Below the pieces are notes generated by a model, which was given only the letters and a program-made list of their open reading frames with translations, searched no databases and had not been told where the DNA came from. A DNA stretch of 64,000 nt from Cupriavidus sp. UYMMa02A (lineage in GTDB: Bacteria > Pseudomonadota > Gammaproteobacteria > Burkholderiales > Burkholderiaceae), in assembly GCA_001725945.1 (NCBI GenBank), contig LRMT01000047.1:22148-86147 (forward strand). Reading direction: 5' to 3'. Positions 51,650 through 61,234 of the stretch are shown here, in pieces. Position 1 is the stretch's first letter; the number at the start of each line of letters is the position of its first letter. Made by a program: the position numbers and the translations under genes.

Positions 51650-52756
51650 TCAGCCCATCGCCGCCTTGACAGCCTCGCCGAGCTGGTACACGGCCAGCGC
51701 GTAGAAGAAGCTGCGGTTGTAGCGGGTCAGCACATAGAAGTTGCGCAAGCCGATCATGTACTCGGTGGGCTGGTCCGGCGTGGGCAGGTCGACCACCAGG
51801 ACGCCGGTTTCGCCTTCGCGCGCGAGGTCGATGGGTTCGTCCAGGCGCAGGCCGGCGCGCGTGAACTGGTTCAGCGTACGGGTCGGCCATGGCTCGCCAT
51901 CCGCGGCGGCGGCCGCGATGCCGCGGCTGCCTTCATCGCCGGCCAGGCGCCATACGACGGGCCGGTGTGCCTCCCAGCCGTGCAGTTGCAGGAAGCGGCC
52001 GACGCTGCCGATGGCGTCGGTAGGACTGTTGCGCAGGTCGATGCGGCCATTGCCGTCATAGTCGATCGCATACTCGCGCAGGCTGGTCGGCATGAACTGC
52101 GGAATGCCGATGGCGCCGGCGAAGGAGCCCAGCACCGAAAAGACATCGGTGCGCGTGTCGCGACACCAGAGCAGATAGTCCGCGAGCTGGTTGCGGAACA
52201 GCGTTGACCTGGCATCGCGGTTGGGCGTGGACGGGTAGTCGAAGGCCAGCGTCGAGAGCGAGTCGATCACGCGGAACGTGCCCATGTCGCGCCCGTAGAT
52301 GGTCTCCACGCCGATGATGCCGACGATGACCGAGGCCGGCACGCCGAACTCGGCTTCGGCGCGGCGCAGCGTGTCGCGGTTCTCTTGCCAGAAGCGTACG
52401 CCGGCATTGATGCGGATCGGCTCGATGAAGCGCGAGCGGTACGCGCGCCAGCTTTTGCGCCCGGGCGTGGCCGGCGGCATGATCAGCCGCACCACGGTGG
52501 CGGAATAGACCGCCTGACCGAACCATCCTTCCAGGGTGCCGCGGTCAAAGCCGTGGCGCGTCACCATATCGTCGATGAAGGCGCGGGTCTGCGCGTTGTC
52601 GCGATAGCGACCGGGCTCGATTTCTTCTTCCCTGACACTTACGCGGCGCTTGCCGGCCGCGAGGAGGTTCGGAGAGAGGCCGCAGAGTCCCAGTGCGGCA
52701 GCGGATAACGCGGCGCCCAGCAACGGGCGGCGCAATGAACGCTGGGTGTCGGTCAT
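51650..52756 (-). CDS. mltB: Lytic murein transglycosylase B
   Basis: Cleaves peptidoglycan to 1,6-anhydromuropeptides. Intact, 368 residues. Basic N terminus and hydrophobic segment (a signal peptide without a clean lipobox), then the SLT/MltB domain: VPASVIVGIIGVETIYGRDMG with the catalytic Glu, FRVIDSLSTLAFDYP, FAGAIGIPQFMPTSLREYAIDYDGNG and a C-terminal YNRSFFYALAVYQLGEAV. In E. coli MltB is a lipoprotein; here anchoring is doubtful. It is divergent from the histone-deacetylase-like gene. Confidence 0.93.
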   Translation of the reverse strand: MTDTQRSLRRPLLGAALSAAALGLCGLSPNLLAAGKRRVSVREEEIEPGRYRDNAQTRAFIDDMVTRHGFDRGTLEGWFGQAVYSATVVRLIMPPATPGRKSWRAYRSRFIEPIRINAGVRFWQENRDTLRRAEAEFGVPASVIVGIIGVETIYGRDMGTFRVIDSLSTLAFDYPSTPNRDARSTLFRNQLADYLLWCRDTRTDVFSVLGSFAGAIGIPQFMPTSLREYAIDYDGNGRIDLRNSPTDAIGSVGRFLQLHGWEAHRPVVWRLAGDEGSRGIAAAAADGEPWPTRTLNQFTRAGLRLDEPIDLAREGETGVLVVDLPTPDQPTEYMIGLRNFYVLTRYNRSFFYALAVYQLGEAVKAAMG

Positions 52757-52914
52757 GGTGTCCTTAGCAAGTCGCAGCGAGTATAGCGGATGGCACTGCG
52801 CCATCTGCCGCCAATCCGCGGCCGATGCGAGGCTGCATGACGGGCGCGGCGGCCCGCTGGCGGCCTTGTCCTGTGCTAACGTAACGTTTGGAGACAAAAA
52901 AGCGAAGATAAGAC

Positions 52915-53838
52915 ATGCCGACGGGCTATTACACGCATCCGGAGTTCCTGCGGCACGAGATGGGCCACTTCCATCCCGAGTGCCCGGAACGCCTGCAAGC
53001 GATCGAGGATCACCTGATTTCCCACGGCATGGACGGCCTGCTGGAGCGGCGCGAGGCGATACCCGCAACCCGCGAGCAGATCGAGCGCGTGCATCGGGCC
53101 GACTATGTCGATTCGCTGGAACGCGCGAGTCCCGCGAGCGGCTACTACCCGATCGATCCCGACACGTCGATGAATCCCCATACGCTGGCAGCCGCCCGGC
53201 TGGCCGCGGGTGCGGCAGTGGCGGCCACCGACGCCGTGATGGCCGGGGAAGTGGAAAACGCATTCTGCTGTGTGCGTCCGCCCGGCCACCATGCCGAGCC
53301 TGATCGCGCCATGGGTTTCTGCTTCTTCAACAACGTGGCCATCGCTGCCCGCCATGCGCTGGAGGCCCATGGGCTGGAACGCGTGGCCATCGTCGATTTC
53401 GACGTTCACCACGGCAACGGCACCGAGGCAGCGTTCCGCGGCGACGATCGGGTGCTGATGTGCAGCTTCTTCCAGCATCCGTTCTATCCGTACAGCGGCA
53501 CGGAGCATATCGCCACTAATATGGCGAATATCCCGCTGCCGGCCTATACCAACGGGCTGGCGGTGCGCGAAGTGGTCGAGACCATCTGGCTGCCGCGCCT
53601 CAATGAATTCCGCCCGCAGATGCTGTTCATCTCGGCAGGCTTCGACGCCCACCGCGAGGACGACCTCGGGCAGATGGGGCTGGTCGAGCAGGACTATGCC
53701 TGGATCACCGGTCAGCTTGTCGATGCGGCACGCGCGCACGCGAACGGGCGCATCGTGAGCTGCCTGGAGGGCGGCTACAACCTCAGCGCGCTGGGGCGCA
53801 GCGTGCTGGCGCACCTGAAAGTGCTGCTGGAACGATAA
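52915..53838 (+). CDS. Histone-deacetylase-superfamily amidohydrolase
   Basis: Zinc enzyme of the arginase/deacetylase fold, intact at 307 residues. CVRPPGHHAEPDRAMGFCFFNNVAIAA (catalytic His pair), AIVDFDVHHGNGTEAAF (zinc Asp and His) and ISAGFDAHREDDLG (zinc Asp) are all present. Bacterial members deacetylate acetylpolyamines or small acylated amines, or proteins; substrate unknown. It ends 13 nt before the crotonase gene and is probably co-transcribed with it. Confidence 0.9.
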   Translation: MPTGYYTHPEFLRHEMGHFHPECPERLQAIEDHLISHGMDGLLERREAIPATREQIERVHRADYVDSLERASPASGYYPIDPDTSMNPHTLAAARLAAGAAVAATDAVMAGEVENAFCCVRPPGHHAEPDRAMGFCFFNNVAIAARHALEAHGLERVAIVDFDVHHGNGTEAAFRGDDRVLMCSFFQHPFYPYSGTEHIATNMANIPLPAYTNGLAVREVVETIWLPRLNEFRPQMLFISAGFDAHREDDLGQMGLVEQDYAWITGQLVDAARAHANGRIVSCLEGGYNLSALGRSVLAHLKVLLER

Positions 53839-53851
53839 GGAGCAAGTCCGC

Positions 53852-54655
53852 ATGGCCGACACCGATCCGCGCGTGAGCGCGTCGCTTCTGACCGAGTCGC
53901 GCGATGCCGCCGGCGTGGCGCGCCTGACGATGAACCGCCCGGAAGCGTTCAACGCGCTGTCCGAAGGCCTGCTGGACGAACTGGCCGCTGCCTTCGCGCG
54001 GCTGGCCGCGGATGACACGGTGCGCGTGGTGGTGCTGGCCGGCGCGGGCAAGGCCTTCTGTGCCGGGCACGACCTGCGCGAAATGCGCGCGTCGCCGTCG
54101 CATGACTACTACCGGCGCCTGTTCGACCGCTGCACCCGCATGATGATGGCCATCCAGAAGATGCCGCAGCCGGTCATCGCCCGCGTGCACGGCATTGCGA
54201 CGGCGGCGGGCTGCCAGCTCGTGGCGATGTGCGACCTGGCCGTGGCGGCCGACGATGCGCGCTTTGCCGTATCGGGCGTCAATCTCGGATTGTTCTGTTC
54301 CACGCCGGGCGTGGCTTTGTCGCGCAACCTGTCGCGCAAGCAGGCCATGGAGATGCTGCTGACCGGCGACATGATCGATGCCGCCACCGCCTGCGCCCGG
54401 GGGCTGGTCAACCGCGTGGTGCCGCCGGCGCAGCTCGATGAGGAAGTGGCGAAGCTCGCATCCAGCATCTGCGCCAAACCGGCCGCCGCCGTGGCTGCGG
54501 GCAAGGGGCTGTTCTACCGCCAGCTCGAGATGGGCATCGAAGCGGCCTACCAGCTCGCCGGACAGACCATGGCCTGCAACATGATGGATGATGCGGCGCT
54601 GGAGGGTGTCCAGGCGTTTATCGACAAGCGGCCACCGACGTGGCGTGCATCATGA
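53852..54655 (+). CDS. Enoyl-CoA hydratase/isomerase family protein
   Basis: Crotonase-fold protein, 267 residues, intact. ARLTMNRPEAFNALSEGLLDEL, VVVLAGAGKAFCAGHDLREM (oxyanion hole) and IHGIATAAGCQL-type helix (VHGIATAAGCQLVAMCDLAVAA). The segment where classical hydratases carry the second catalytic Glu reads SGVNLGLFCSTPGVALSRN, without an acid. That resembles the ECHDC3 group rather than true enoyl-CoA hydratases, so hydratase activity should not be assumed. Confidence 0.85.
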   Translation: MADTDPRVSASLLTESRDAAGVARLTMNRPEAFNALSEGLLDELAAAFARLAADDTVRVVVLAGAGKAFCAGHDLREMRASPSHDYYRRLFDRCTRMMMAIQKMPQPVIARVHGIATAAGCQLVAMCDLAVAADDARFAVSGVNLGLFCSTPGVALSRNLSRKQAMEMLLTGDMIDAATACARGLVNRVVPPAQLDEEVAKLASSICAKPAAAVAAGKGLFYRQLEMGIEAAYQLAGQTMACNMMDDAALEGVQAFIDKRPPTWRAS

Positions 54656-54720
54656 TGCATATTTCCCGGCTCTATATGCGTTGATCGAATAAGGGCATCG
54701 ACAAAAATTCGTTTATGGCA

Positions 54721-54811
54721 TGAAGCGAATGGCTTAAAATGCCCGCTTCATAAAACATAACGTGGCGGCAACAGCGCTGGAGACCTTTCTCGCCTGTTGC
54801 CGCTTTCTTTT
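54721..54811 (+). promoter_or_regulatory. metNIQ promoter region and terminator-like leader hairpin
   Basis: A perfect inverted repeat TGAAGCG (54721-54727) / CGCTTCA (54744-54750) flanks a TTAAAAT -10-like element. Just downstream a 10-bp perfect stem GCGGCAACAG (54765-54774) / CTGTTGCCGC (54794-54803) is followed by TTTCTTTTT, ending 13 nt before the metN ATG. It is either the terminator of the upstream crotonase gene or an attenuator in the metN leader. Confidence 0.5.
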
Positions 54812-54823
54812 TGGTCACTTTCC

Positions 54824-55858
54824 ATGATCGAACTGCAAGGACTCTCGCAGCGTTTCCCCGGCGGGTCGGGCGAAGTGCATGCTTTGCGGGACGTCAGCCT
54901 GTCCATCGGGGCGGGCGAGGTCTTCGGCATCATCGGCCGCAGCGGCGCCGGCAAGAGCACGCTGGTGCGCGCCATCAACCTGCTCAACCGTCCGACCAGC
55001 GGCCGCGTGATCGTCGGCGGACAGGACCTGACCGCGCTGGACAATGGCGCGCTGCGGCTGGCGCGCCGCGACATCGGCATGATCTTCCAGCATTTCAACC
55101 TGCTGTCGTCGCGCACGGTGTTCGGCAACGTGGCACTGCCGCTGGAACTGGCGGGCAAGTCGAAGTCGGAGATCGAATCGACCGTGCTGCCGTTGCTGGA
55201 CCTGGTCGGGCTGTCGGCGCTCAAGGACCGCTTTCCGGCGCAGATCTCGGGCGGCCAGAAGCAGCGCGTAGGCATTGCGCGCGCGCTGGCCAGCAAGCCC
55301 AAGGTGCTGCTGTCCGACGAGGCGACTTCCGCGCTGGACCCCGAAACCACGCGCTCGATCCTTGACCTGCTCAAGCAGATCAACCGCGACCTGGGCCTGA
55401 CCATCGTGATGATCACGCACCAGATGGAGGTGATCAAACAGGTTTGCGACCGCGTGGCCGTGCTGGAAGCCGGCAGCGTGGTGGAAACGGGGCGCGTGAT
55501 CGACGTGTTCCTGCGTCCGCAGCATGAAGTCACGCGCGCCATGATCGGCGACGTCATCGCACAGGAGTTGCCCGAGAGCGTGCTCAAGCGCGTGGAAAGC
55601 CGGCTCGGCAACGGGCGCGACCACGTTTATCGCCTCGCCTTCACTGGCGAGGGCGTGGACCAGCCGGTGCTGGCCCAGGCAATTCGCCGCTACGGGTTGG
55701 ACTTCAACATCCTGCACGGCCATATCGACGAGATCCAGGGTCAGGCCTTCGGCTCGCTGGCGATCATGGCCACGGGAGAACTGGCTGACGTGAAAGCCGC
55801 GATGGAATACCTGCAGCAACAGGGCGTGGTAGTAGAGGAGATCGAACATGTGGTCTGA
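54824..55858 (+). CDS. metN: Methionine ABC transporter ATP-binding protein
   Basis: Energises D/L-methionine import. Intact 344 residues: Walker [22 protein letters not shown]-loop [20 protein letters not shown], signature [15 protein letters not shown], Walker [17 protein letters not shown] and the H-loop [11 protein letters not shown]. The C-terminal C2/NIL domain (about residues 265-344; [27 protein letters not shown]) binds methionine and mediates trans-inhibition. It overlaps metI by 11 nt. Confidence 0.97.
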   Translation: MIELQGLSQRFPGGSGEVHALRDVSLSIGAGEVFGIIGRSGAGKSTLVRAINLLNRPTSGRVIVGGQDLTALDNGALRLARRDIGMIFQHFNLLSSRTVFGNVALPLELAGKSKSEIESTVLPLLDLVGLSALKDRFPAQISGGQKQRVGIARALASKPKVLLSDEATSALDPETTRSILDLLKQINRDLGLTIVMITHQMEVIKQVCDRVAVLEAGSVVETGRVIDVFLRPQHEVTRAMIGDVIAQELPESVLKRVESRLGNGRDHVYRLAFTGEGVDQPVLAQAIRRYGLDFNILHGHIDEIQGQAFGSLAIMATGELADVKAAMEYLQQQGVVVEEIEHVV

Positions 55859-56500
55859 GATGTTTGACCTGTTCCTGACGTCGTTCAACGAAACGCTGCT
55901 GATGGTGGCGATCTCGGGCGTGGTCGGCTCGCTGCTGGGCGTGCCGCTCGGCGTGCTGCTGCACCTGACCAACCGCGGCGGCGTGCTGTCGCATCCGCTG
56001 TTCAACCGCACCATCGGCGTGGTCGTGAATGCGGTGCGTTCCATCCCGTTCATCATCCTGCTGGTGGTGGTGATCCCGTTCACGCGTTTCATCGTGGGCT
56101 CGTCGATCGGCACCACGGCAGCGATCGTGCCACTGACCATTGCGGCCATTCCGTTCATCGCGCGGCTGGTGGAAAGCGCGCTGCGCGAGGTCGACAAGGG
56201 TTTGGTCGAGGCAGCCCAGTCGATGGGCGCGACCACCGGCCAGATCGTCCGGAAGGTGTTGTTGCCCGAAGCCATGCCGGGCATCGTGGCCGGCCTGACC
56301 ATCACCTTCGTGAGCCTGGTGGGTTATTCGGCCATGGCTGGCGCGATCGGCGGCGGCGGCTGGGTGACCTGGGCATTCGCTATGGCTACCAGCGCTACAT
56401 CACCGAGGTGATGGTCGCAGTGGTCGTGATCCTGATCATCTTCGTGCAGGCCGTGCAGAGCTTCGGCGACTGGCTGGTCCGACGCATCAGCCACCGCTGA
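55848..56500 (+). CDS. metI: Methionine ABC transporter permease, one frameshift
   Basis: Five-helix inner-membrane permease of about 217 residues: [44 protein letters not shown], and the EAA loop [22 protein letters not shown]. One C is lost near 56361 ([17 protein letters not shown] expected), after which the last helix reads [22 protein letters not shown]. It shares an operon with metN and metQ. Confidence 0.94.
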
Positions 56501-56566
56501 TTGACCAACGTTTCAAGCAGTGCCCGGCAAGGGCACGCGCAAACCACTGAAAAGAGAAGGCAAGAC

Positions 56567-57364
56567 ATGCAACGTCGCAACCTGCTGCAATGGATTCTCG
56601 GCGCCGCGCTCGGCGCCACGCTGGCCACCGGCGCTGTGGCCCAGGACAAGCCGATCAAGGTCGGCGTGACCGGCGGCCCGCACGCACAGATCATGGAACA
56701 GGTGAAGAAGGTGGCCGCGAAGGATGGCCTAAACATCCAGGTGGTGGAGTTCAGCGATTACATCCAGCCTAATGCCGCGCTGGCAGCAGGCGACCTGGAC
56801 GCGAACAGCTACCAGCACCTGCCGTACCTCGAGGCGCAGATCAAGGATCGCGGCTACAAGTTCACGCACGTGGCCTTTACGGTCACGTTCCCGATGGGCG
56901 TGTATTCGAAGAAGGTCAAGTCGCTCGACCAGCTCAAGGCGGGGGCGCGCGTCGGCGTGCCGAACGATCCGACCAACGGCGGCCGCGGTCTGCTGCTGTT
57001 GCAGAGCAAGGGCCTGATCAAGCTCAAGCCGAATGCCGGCCTGAAGGCCACGCCGCTGGATATCGTCGAGAACCCGAAGAAGATCCGCATCGTCGAGCTG
57101 GACGCCGCGCAACTGCCGCGCTCGCTCGACGATCTGGACGCCGCGGCGATCAACGGCAACTACGCCGAATCGGCTGGCCTGTCGCCCGTACGTGACGCAA
57201 TCGCCATCGAAGGCCCCAAAGGGCCGTACGCAAACCTGATCGCCATCCGCGAGGCCGACAAGAACAAGCCTTGGGTCGCGAAGCTGGTGAAGGCCTACCA
57301 GTCGCCCGAAATCAAGCAATACATCACTTCTACGTTCAAGGATTCGGTGATCACGGCCTGGTAA
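56567..57364 (+). CDS. metQ: Methionine ABC transporter substrate-binding protein
   Basis: Intact 265-residue NlpA/MetQ protein: KPIKVGVTGGPHAQIMEQVKKVA, DYIQPNAALAAGDLDANSYQHLPYLEAQ, VGVPNDPTNGGRGLLLLQSKGLI and AINGNYAESAGLSP. The N terminus is a cleavable signal (WILGAALGATLATGAVAQDK) with no lipobox cysteine, whereas E. coli MetQ is a lipoprotein, so this one may be freely periplasmic. ATG 56567 follows AGAGAAGG. Confidence 0.95.
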   Translation: MQRRNLLQWILGAALGATLATGAVAQDKPIKVGVTGGPHAQIMEQVKKVAAKDGLNIQVVEFSDYIQPNAALAAGDLDANSYQHLPYLEAQIKDRGYKFTHVAFTVTFPMGVYSKKVKSLDQLKAGARVGVPNDPTNGGRGLLLLQSKGLIKLKPNAGLKATPLDIVENPKKIRIVELDAAQLPRSLDDLDAAAINGNYAESAGLSPVRDAIAIEGPKGPYANLIAIREADKNKPWVAKLVKAYQSPEIKQYITSTFKDSVITAW

Positions 57365-57438
57365 GCCGGGGATGTCATCCAATTCGACGATGTGCCCGCG
57401 CCGCTGGTGCGGGCACAATCACAAAAGTGCAAAAAGCC

Positions 57439-57464
57439 TGCCGGGCTATGCTCGGCAAATTTTT
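57439..57464 (+). terminator. Terminator of metNIQ
   Basis: Stem TGCCGGGC / GCTCGGCA (one G-U pair) with a 3-nt loop followed by AATTTTT, 75 nt past metQ. Confidence 0.75.
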
Positions 57465-57474
57465 GTCTATAAAA

Positions 57475-57490
57475 TAGTACGATCGTTCGA
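57475..57490 (+). promoter_or_regulatory. Palindromic operator candidate upstream of etfBA
   Basis: TAGTACGATCGTTCGA is symmetric at 12 of 16 positions with a perfect ACGATCGT core. It lies just after a TATAAA element (57468-57473) and upstream of a TATAAT (57519-57524), either of which could be the etfB -10 box. Such ACGATCGT-cored sites are typical of TetR-family regulators of acyl-CoA metabolism; the regulator itself is not in this window. Confidence 0.5.
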
Positions 57491-57571
57491 AAAATAAGAG
57501 AGCCGCCAACCCGGTGGTTATAATGACGAGCGGACAAATTTCTGACTATCAGCTATCAGTGGAGTGAGCGC

Positions 57572-58320
57572 ATGAAAGTACTCGTCGCAGTCAAGCGGGT
57601 GGTGGATTACAACGTCAAGGTGCGGGTGAAGGCCGATGGCACCGGCGTGGATCTGGCCAACGTCAAGATGAGCATGAACCCCTTCGACGAAATCGCCGTC
57701 GAAGAGGCCGTCCGCCTGAAGGAAGCGGGTGTTGTCACGGAAGTCATCGCCGTGTCGTGCGGCGTGGCGCAGTGCCAGGAAACCCTGCGCACCGCCATGG
57801 CCATCGGTGCCGACCGCGGCATCCTGGTGGAATCGAACGAAGACCTGCAGCCGCTGGCCGTGGCCAAGCTGCTCAAGGCCCTGATCGACAAGGAGCAGCC
57901 GCAACTGGTGATCCTGGGCAAGCAGGCCATCGACGACGACTCGAACCAGACCGGCCAGATGGTGGCCGCGCTGGCCGGCCTGCCGCAAGCGACCTTTGCC
58001 TCGAAGGTGGTCGTGGCTGACGGCAAGGCATCGGTGACCCGTGAAGTGGATGGCGGCCTGGAAACCCTGTCGCTGAAGCTGCCGGCCGTGGTGACGACCG
58101 ACCTGCGCCTGAACGAGCCGCGCTACGTCACGCTGCCGAACATCATGAAGGCCAAGAAGAAGCAGCTGGACACCGTCAAGCCGGAAGACCTGGGCGTGAC
58201 GTGAAGCCGCGCCTGTCGACCCTGAAGGTGGTCGAGCCTGCCAAGCGCAGCGCTGGTGTGATGGTGCCGGACGTTGCGACGCTGGTGCAGAAGCTGAAGA
58301 ACGAAGCCAAAGTTATCTGA
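57572..58320 (+). CDS. etfB: Electron transfer flavoprotein beta subunit, one frameshift
   Basis: AMP-binding subunit of ETF, which passes electrons from acyl-CoA dehydrogenases to the quinone pool. [64 protein letters not shown] and [24 protein letters not shown]. One G is missing near 58198; repair gives [17 protein letters not shown] and an ending NEAKVI with the stop at 58320. Without repair the protein would end 39 residues early. It is followed by etfA after 17 nt. Confidence 0.95.
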
Positions 58321-58337
58321 GCGCGGGGAGACACAAC

Positions 58338-59272
58338 ATGACTGCACTCGTCATTGCTGAACACGACAATCAATCGATCAAGGCCGCCACGCTGAATACC
58401 GTGACGGCTGCCGCCCAGTGTGGCGGTGATGTCCACGTCCTGGTGGCCGGCGCCAACGCCGCTGCTGCCGCCGCCGCCGCTGCGAAGATCGCCGGCGTGT
58501 CGAAGGTGCTGCTGGCTGACGCCGCGTACTTCGGCGACGGCCTGGCCGAGAACATCGCCGACCAGGCGCTGGCCATTGCCAACGACTACAGCCACATCCT
58601 GGCCCCGGCAACCCCGTACGGCAAGAACATCCTGCCGCGCGTGGCCGCCAAGCTGGACGTGGCCCAGATCTCGGAAATCTCGAAGGTCGACGCACCGGAC
58701 ACGTTCGAGCGCCCGATCTACGCCGGCAACGCCATCGCGACCGTGAAGTCCTCGGACAAGATCAAGGTCATCACCGTGCGCGGCACCGCGTTTGACGCCG
58801 CTGCGGCTGAAGGCGGTTCGGCTGCCGTGGAAAACCTGCCGGCCGTGGCCGACGCAGGCGTGTCGCAATTCGTTCGCGCGAAGTGGCCAAGAACGACCGT
58901 CCGGAACTGACCGCTGCCAAGATCATCGTTTCCGGTGGCCGTGGCGTGGGCTCGGGCGAGAACTACACCAAGGTGCTGACCCCGCTGGCCGACAAGCTGG
59001 GCGCCGCGCTGGGCGCTTCGCGCGCGGCCGTGGACGCCGGCTTTGTGCCGAACGACTACCAGGTTGGCCAGACCGGCAAGATCGTCGCGCCGCAGCTGTA
59101 CATCGCCGTCGGTATCTCGGGCGCGATCCAGCATCTGGCCGGCATGAAGGACTCCAAGGTGATCGTCGCGATCAACAAGGACGCCGAAGCTCCGATCTTC
59201 TCGGTGGCCGATTACGGCCTGGTTGGTGACCTGAACACCGTGGTGCCCGAGCTGGTCGCAGCACTGGGCTGA
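58338..59272 (+). CDS. etfA: Electron transfer flavoprotein alpha subunit, one frameshift
   Basis: FAD-binding ETF subunit of about 311 residues. N-terminal part [20 protein letters not shown], and the C-terminal FAD domain [57 protein letters not shown] and [23 protein letters not shown]. One G is lost near 58881 ([14 protein letters not shown] expected). It forms an operon with etfB. Confidence 0.95.
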
Positions 59273-59316
59273 TGCATCGCCGGCCCTTGCGGCCGGCCCT
59301 GCAGAGATGCTGCACA

Positions 59317-59350
59317 AGCCGTTCCGGGCATGGCCCGCGAACGGCTTTTT
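59317..59350 (+). terminator. Terminator after etfA
   Basis: Stem AGCCGTTC / GAACGGCT extended by CGGGC / GCCCG, followed by TTTT. It separates etfBA from the acyl-CoA dehydrogenase gene, which therefore may rely on read-through or its own promoter. Confidence 0.75.
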
Positions 59351-59371
59351 CATACATGATTGGAGACAACG

Positions 59372-61156
59372 ATGACCTACCGCGCACCGCTCAAGGACAT
59401 GCTGTTCGTGATGAACGAGCTTGCCGGGCTGGAAGCCGTGAGCCAGTTGCCGGGCTTTGAGGAAGCCTCGCCAGAGACGGCGCAGGCTGTGCTGGAAGAG
59501 GCGGCCAAGTTCAACGAACAGGTGTTGGCGCCGCTGAACCGGGCAGGCGACCTCGATCCCAGCAGCTGGAAGGACGGCGTCGTGACCACCACGCCGGGCT
59601 TCAAGGATGCGTTTCGCCAGTTTGCCGAAGGCGGCTGGCAGGGCGTGCTGCACCCGCAGGAATTCGAAGGTCAGGGGCTGCCCAAGCTGGTCGCAACGGC
59701 CTGCAACGAAATGCTCAACAGCGCGAACCTGTCGTTCGCGCTGTGCCCGCTGCTGACCGACGGCGCCATCGAGGCGCTGCTGACGGCCGGCTCGGACGAG
59801 CAGAAGGCCACCTTCCTGCCGAAGCTGATCTCCGGCGAGTGGACCGGCACCATGAACCTGACCGAGCCGCAGGCCGGTTCGGACCTGGCCGCGGTGCGCA
59901 CGCGCGCCGAGCCGCAGGGCGACGGCACGTACAAGGTCTTCGGCACCAAGATCTTCATTACCTACGGCGAGCACGACATGGCGGACAACATCGTCCACCT
60001 CGTGCTGGCGCGCACGCCGAACGCGCCGGAAGGCGTGAAGGGCATCTCGCTGTTCATCGTGCCCAAGTTCCTCGTCAACGCGGACGGTACCCTCGGCGCC
60101 CGCAACGACGCGCACTGCGTGTCGATCGAACACAAGCTGGGCATCAAGGCCAGCCCGACGGCCGTGCTGCAGTTCGGCGACCACGGCGGCGCCATCGGCA
60201 CGCTTGTCGGCGAAGAGAACCGTGGCCTCGAGTACATGTTCATCATGATGAACTCGGCGCGTTTCGCGGTCGGCATGCAGGGCATCGCCGTCTCCGAGCG
60301 TGCTTACCAGCAGGCAGTGGCCTATGCGCGCGAACGCGTACAGAGCCGCCCGGTAGACGGTTCTGCGCGCGAGGCGGTGACGATCATCCATCATCCCGAC
60401 GTCAAGCGCATGCTGATGACGATGCGCAGCCTGATCGAGGGTGCCCGTTCGGTGGCCTATGTGGCCGCGGCCATTTGCGATGCCGCGCACAACCACCCGG
60501 ACGAGGCCATGCGCAAGCAGAACCAGGCGGTCTACGAGTTCCTGGTGCCGATCGTGAAGGGTTGGAGTACGGAGCTGTCGATCGATGTCACGAGTCTTGG
60601 CGTGCAGGTGCACGGTGGCATGGGCTTTATCGAGGAAACCGGCGCGGCTCAGCACTACCGCGATGCGCGCATCCTGCCGATCTATGAAGGCACCACGGCC
60701 ATCCAGGCGAACGACCTGATCGGCCGCAAGACCGTGCGTGACGGCGGCGCGGTGGCGCGCGCCATCTGCGCGAGCATCGCCGAGACCGAAGCTGCGCTCG
60801 GCAAGCACGGTGGTGCCGCATTCACGGCGGTCCAGGCGCAACTGGCCAAGGGCCGCGCCGCGGTCGAGGCCGTGGTCGAGTTCGTGGTTGGAAATGCCAA
60901 GTCGGACCCGAACGCGGTGTTCGCCGGCAGCGTGCCATATCTGAAACTCTGCGGCATTGTGTTCTCTGGTTGGCAACTCGGCCGCGCGATGCTTGCGGCG
61001 GACGCGAAGCGTGCGGAAGATCCTGGCTTTTATGACGCCAAGATCGCGACGGCACATTTCTTCGCGGAGCACGTGCTGTCGCAGGCTTCGGCGCTGCGCG
61101 ATGCCATCGTCGCCGGTTCCGCGCCAGTGAATGCGGTCTCGCCTGACCAGTTCTGA
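59372..61156 (+). CDS. Acyl-CoA dehydrogenase (long form with C-terminal extension)
   Basis: FAD enzyme oxidising acyl-CoA to enoyl-CoA, passing electrons to ETF. Intact, 594 residues; longer than the 380-residue short form because of an additional N-terminal helix region and C-terminal domain. MNLTEPQAGSDLAAVRTRAEP and VFGTKIFITYGEHDMADN line the flavin site; the catalytic Glu lies in ILPIYEGTTAIQANDLIGRK, and VHGGMGFIEETGAAQHYRDARI precedes it. Linked to etfBA, its physiological acceptor. Chain-length preference cannot be told from sequence alone. Confidence 0.92.
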   Translation: MTYRAPLKDMLFVMNELAGLEAVSQLPGFEEASPETAQAVLEEAAKFNEQVLAPLNRAGDLDPSSWKDGVVTTTPGFKDAFRQFAEGGWQGVLHPQEFEGQGLPKLVATACNEMLNSANLSFALCPLLTDGAIEALLTAGSDEQKATFLPKLISGEWTGTMNLTEPQAGSDLAAVRTRAEPQGDGTYKVFGTKIFITYGEHDMADNIVHLVLARTPNAPEGVKGISLFIVPKFLVNADGTLGARNDAHCVSIEHKLGIKASPTAVLQFGDHGGAIGTLVGEENRGLEYMFIMMNSARFAVGMQGIAVSERAYQQAVAYARERVQSRPVDGSAREAVTIIHHPDVKRMLMTMRSLIEGARSVAYVAAAICDAAHNHPDEAMRKQNQAVYEFLVPIVKGWSTELSIDVTSLGVQVHGGMGFIEETGAAQHYRDARILPIYEGTTAIQANDLIGRKTVRDGGAVARAICASIAETEAALGKHGGAAFTAVQAQLAKGRAAVEAVVEFVVGNAKSDPNAVFAGSVPYLKLCGIVFSGWQLGRAMLAADAKRAEDPGFYDAKIATAHFFAEHVLSQASALRDAIVAGSAPVNAVSPDQF

Positions 61157-61176
61157 TCCGGCGGTTTCCGGCAAAG

Positions 61177-61207
61177 AAAAAGGGCGGCCCGTGGGGTCGC
61201 CCTTTTT
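61177..61207. terminator. Bidirectional terminator between acyl-CoA dehydrogenase and dadA
   Basis: AAAAAGGGCG / CGCCCTTTTT stem between the convergent 3' ends, with an A-run before and T-run after, so it can work in both directions. Confidence 0.85.
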
Positions 61208-61234
61208 GCTCGTATGGCCGCTGCGGCCGGTTCG

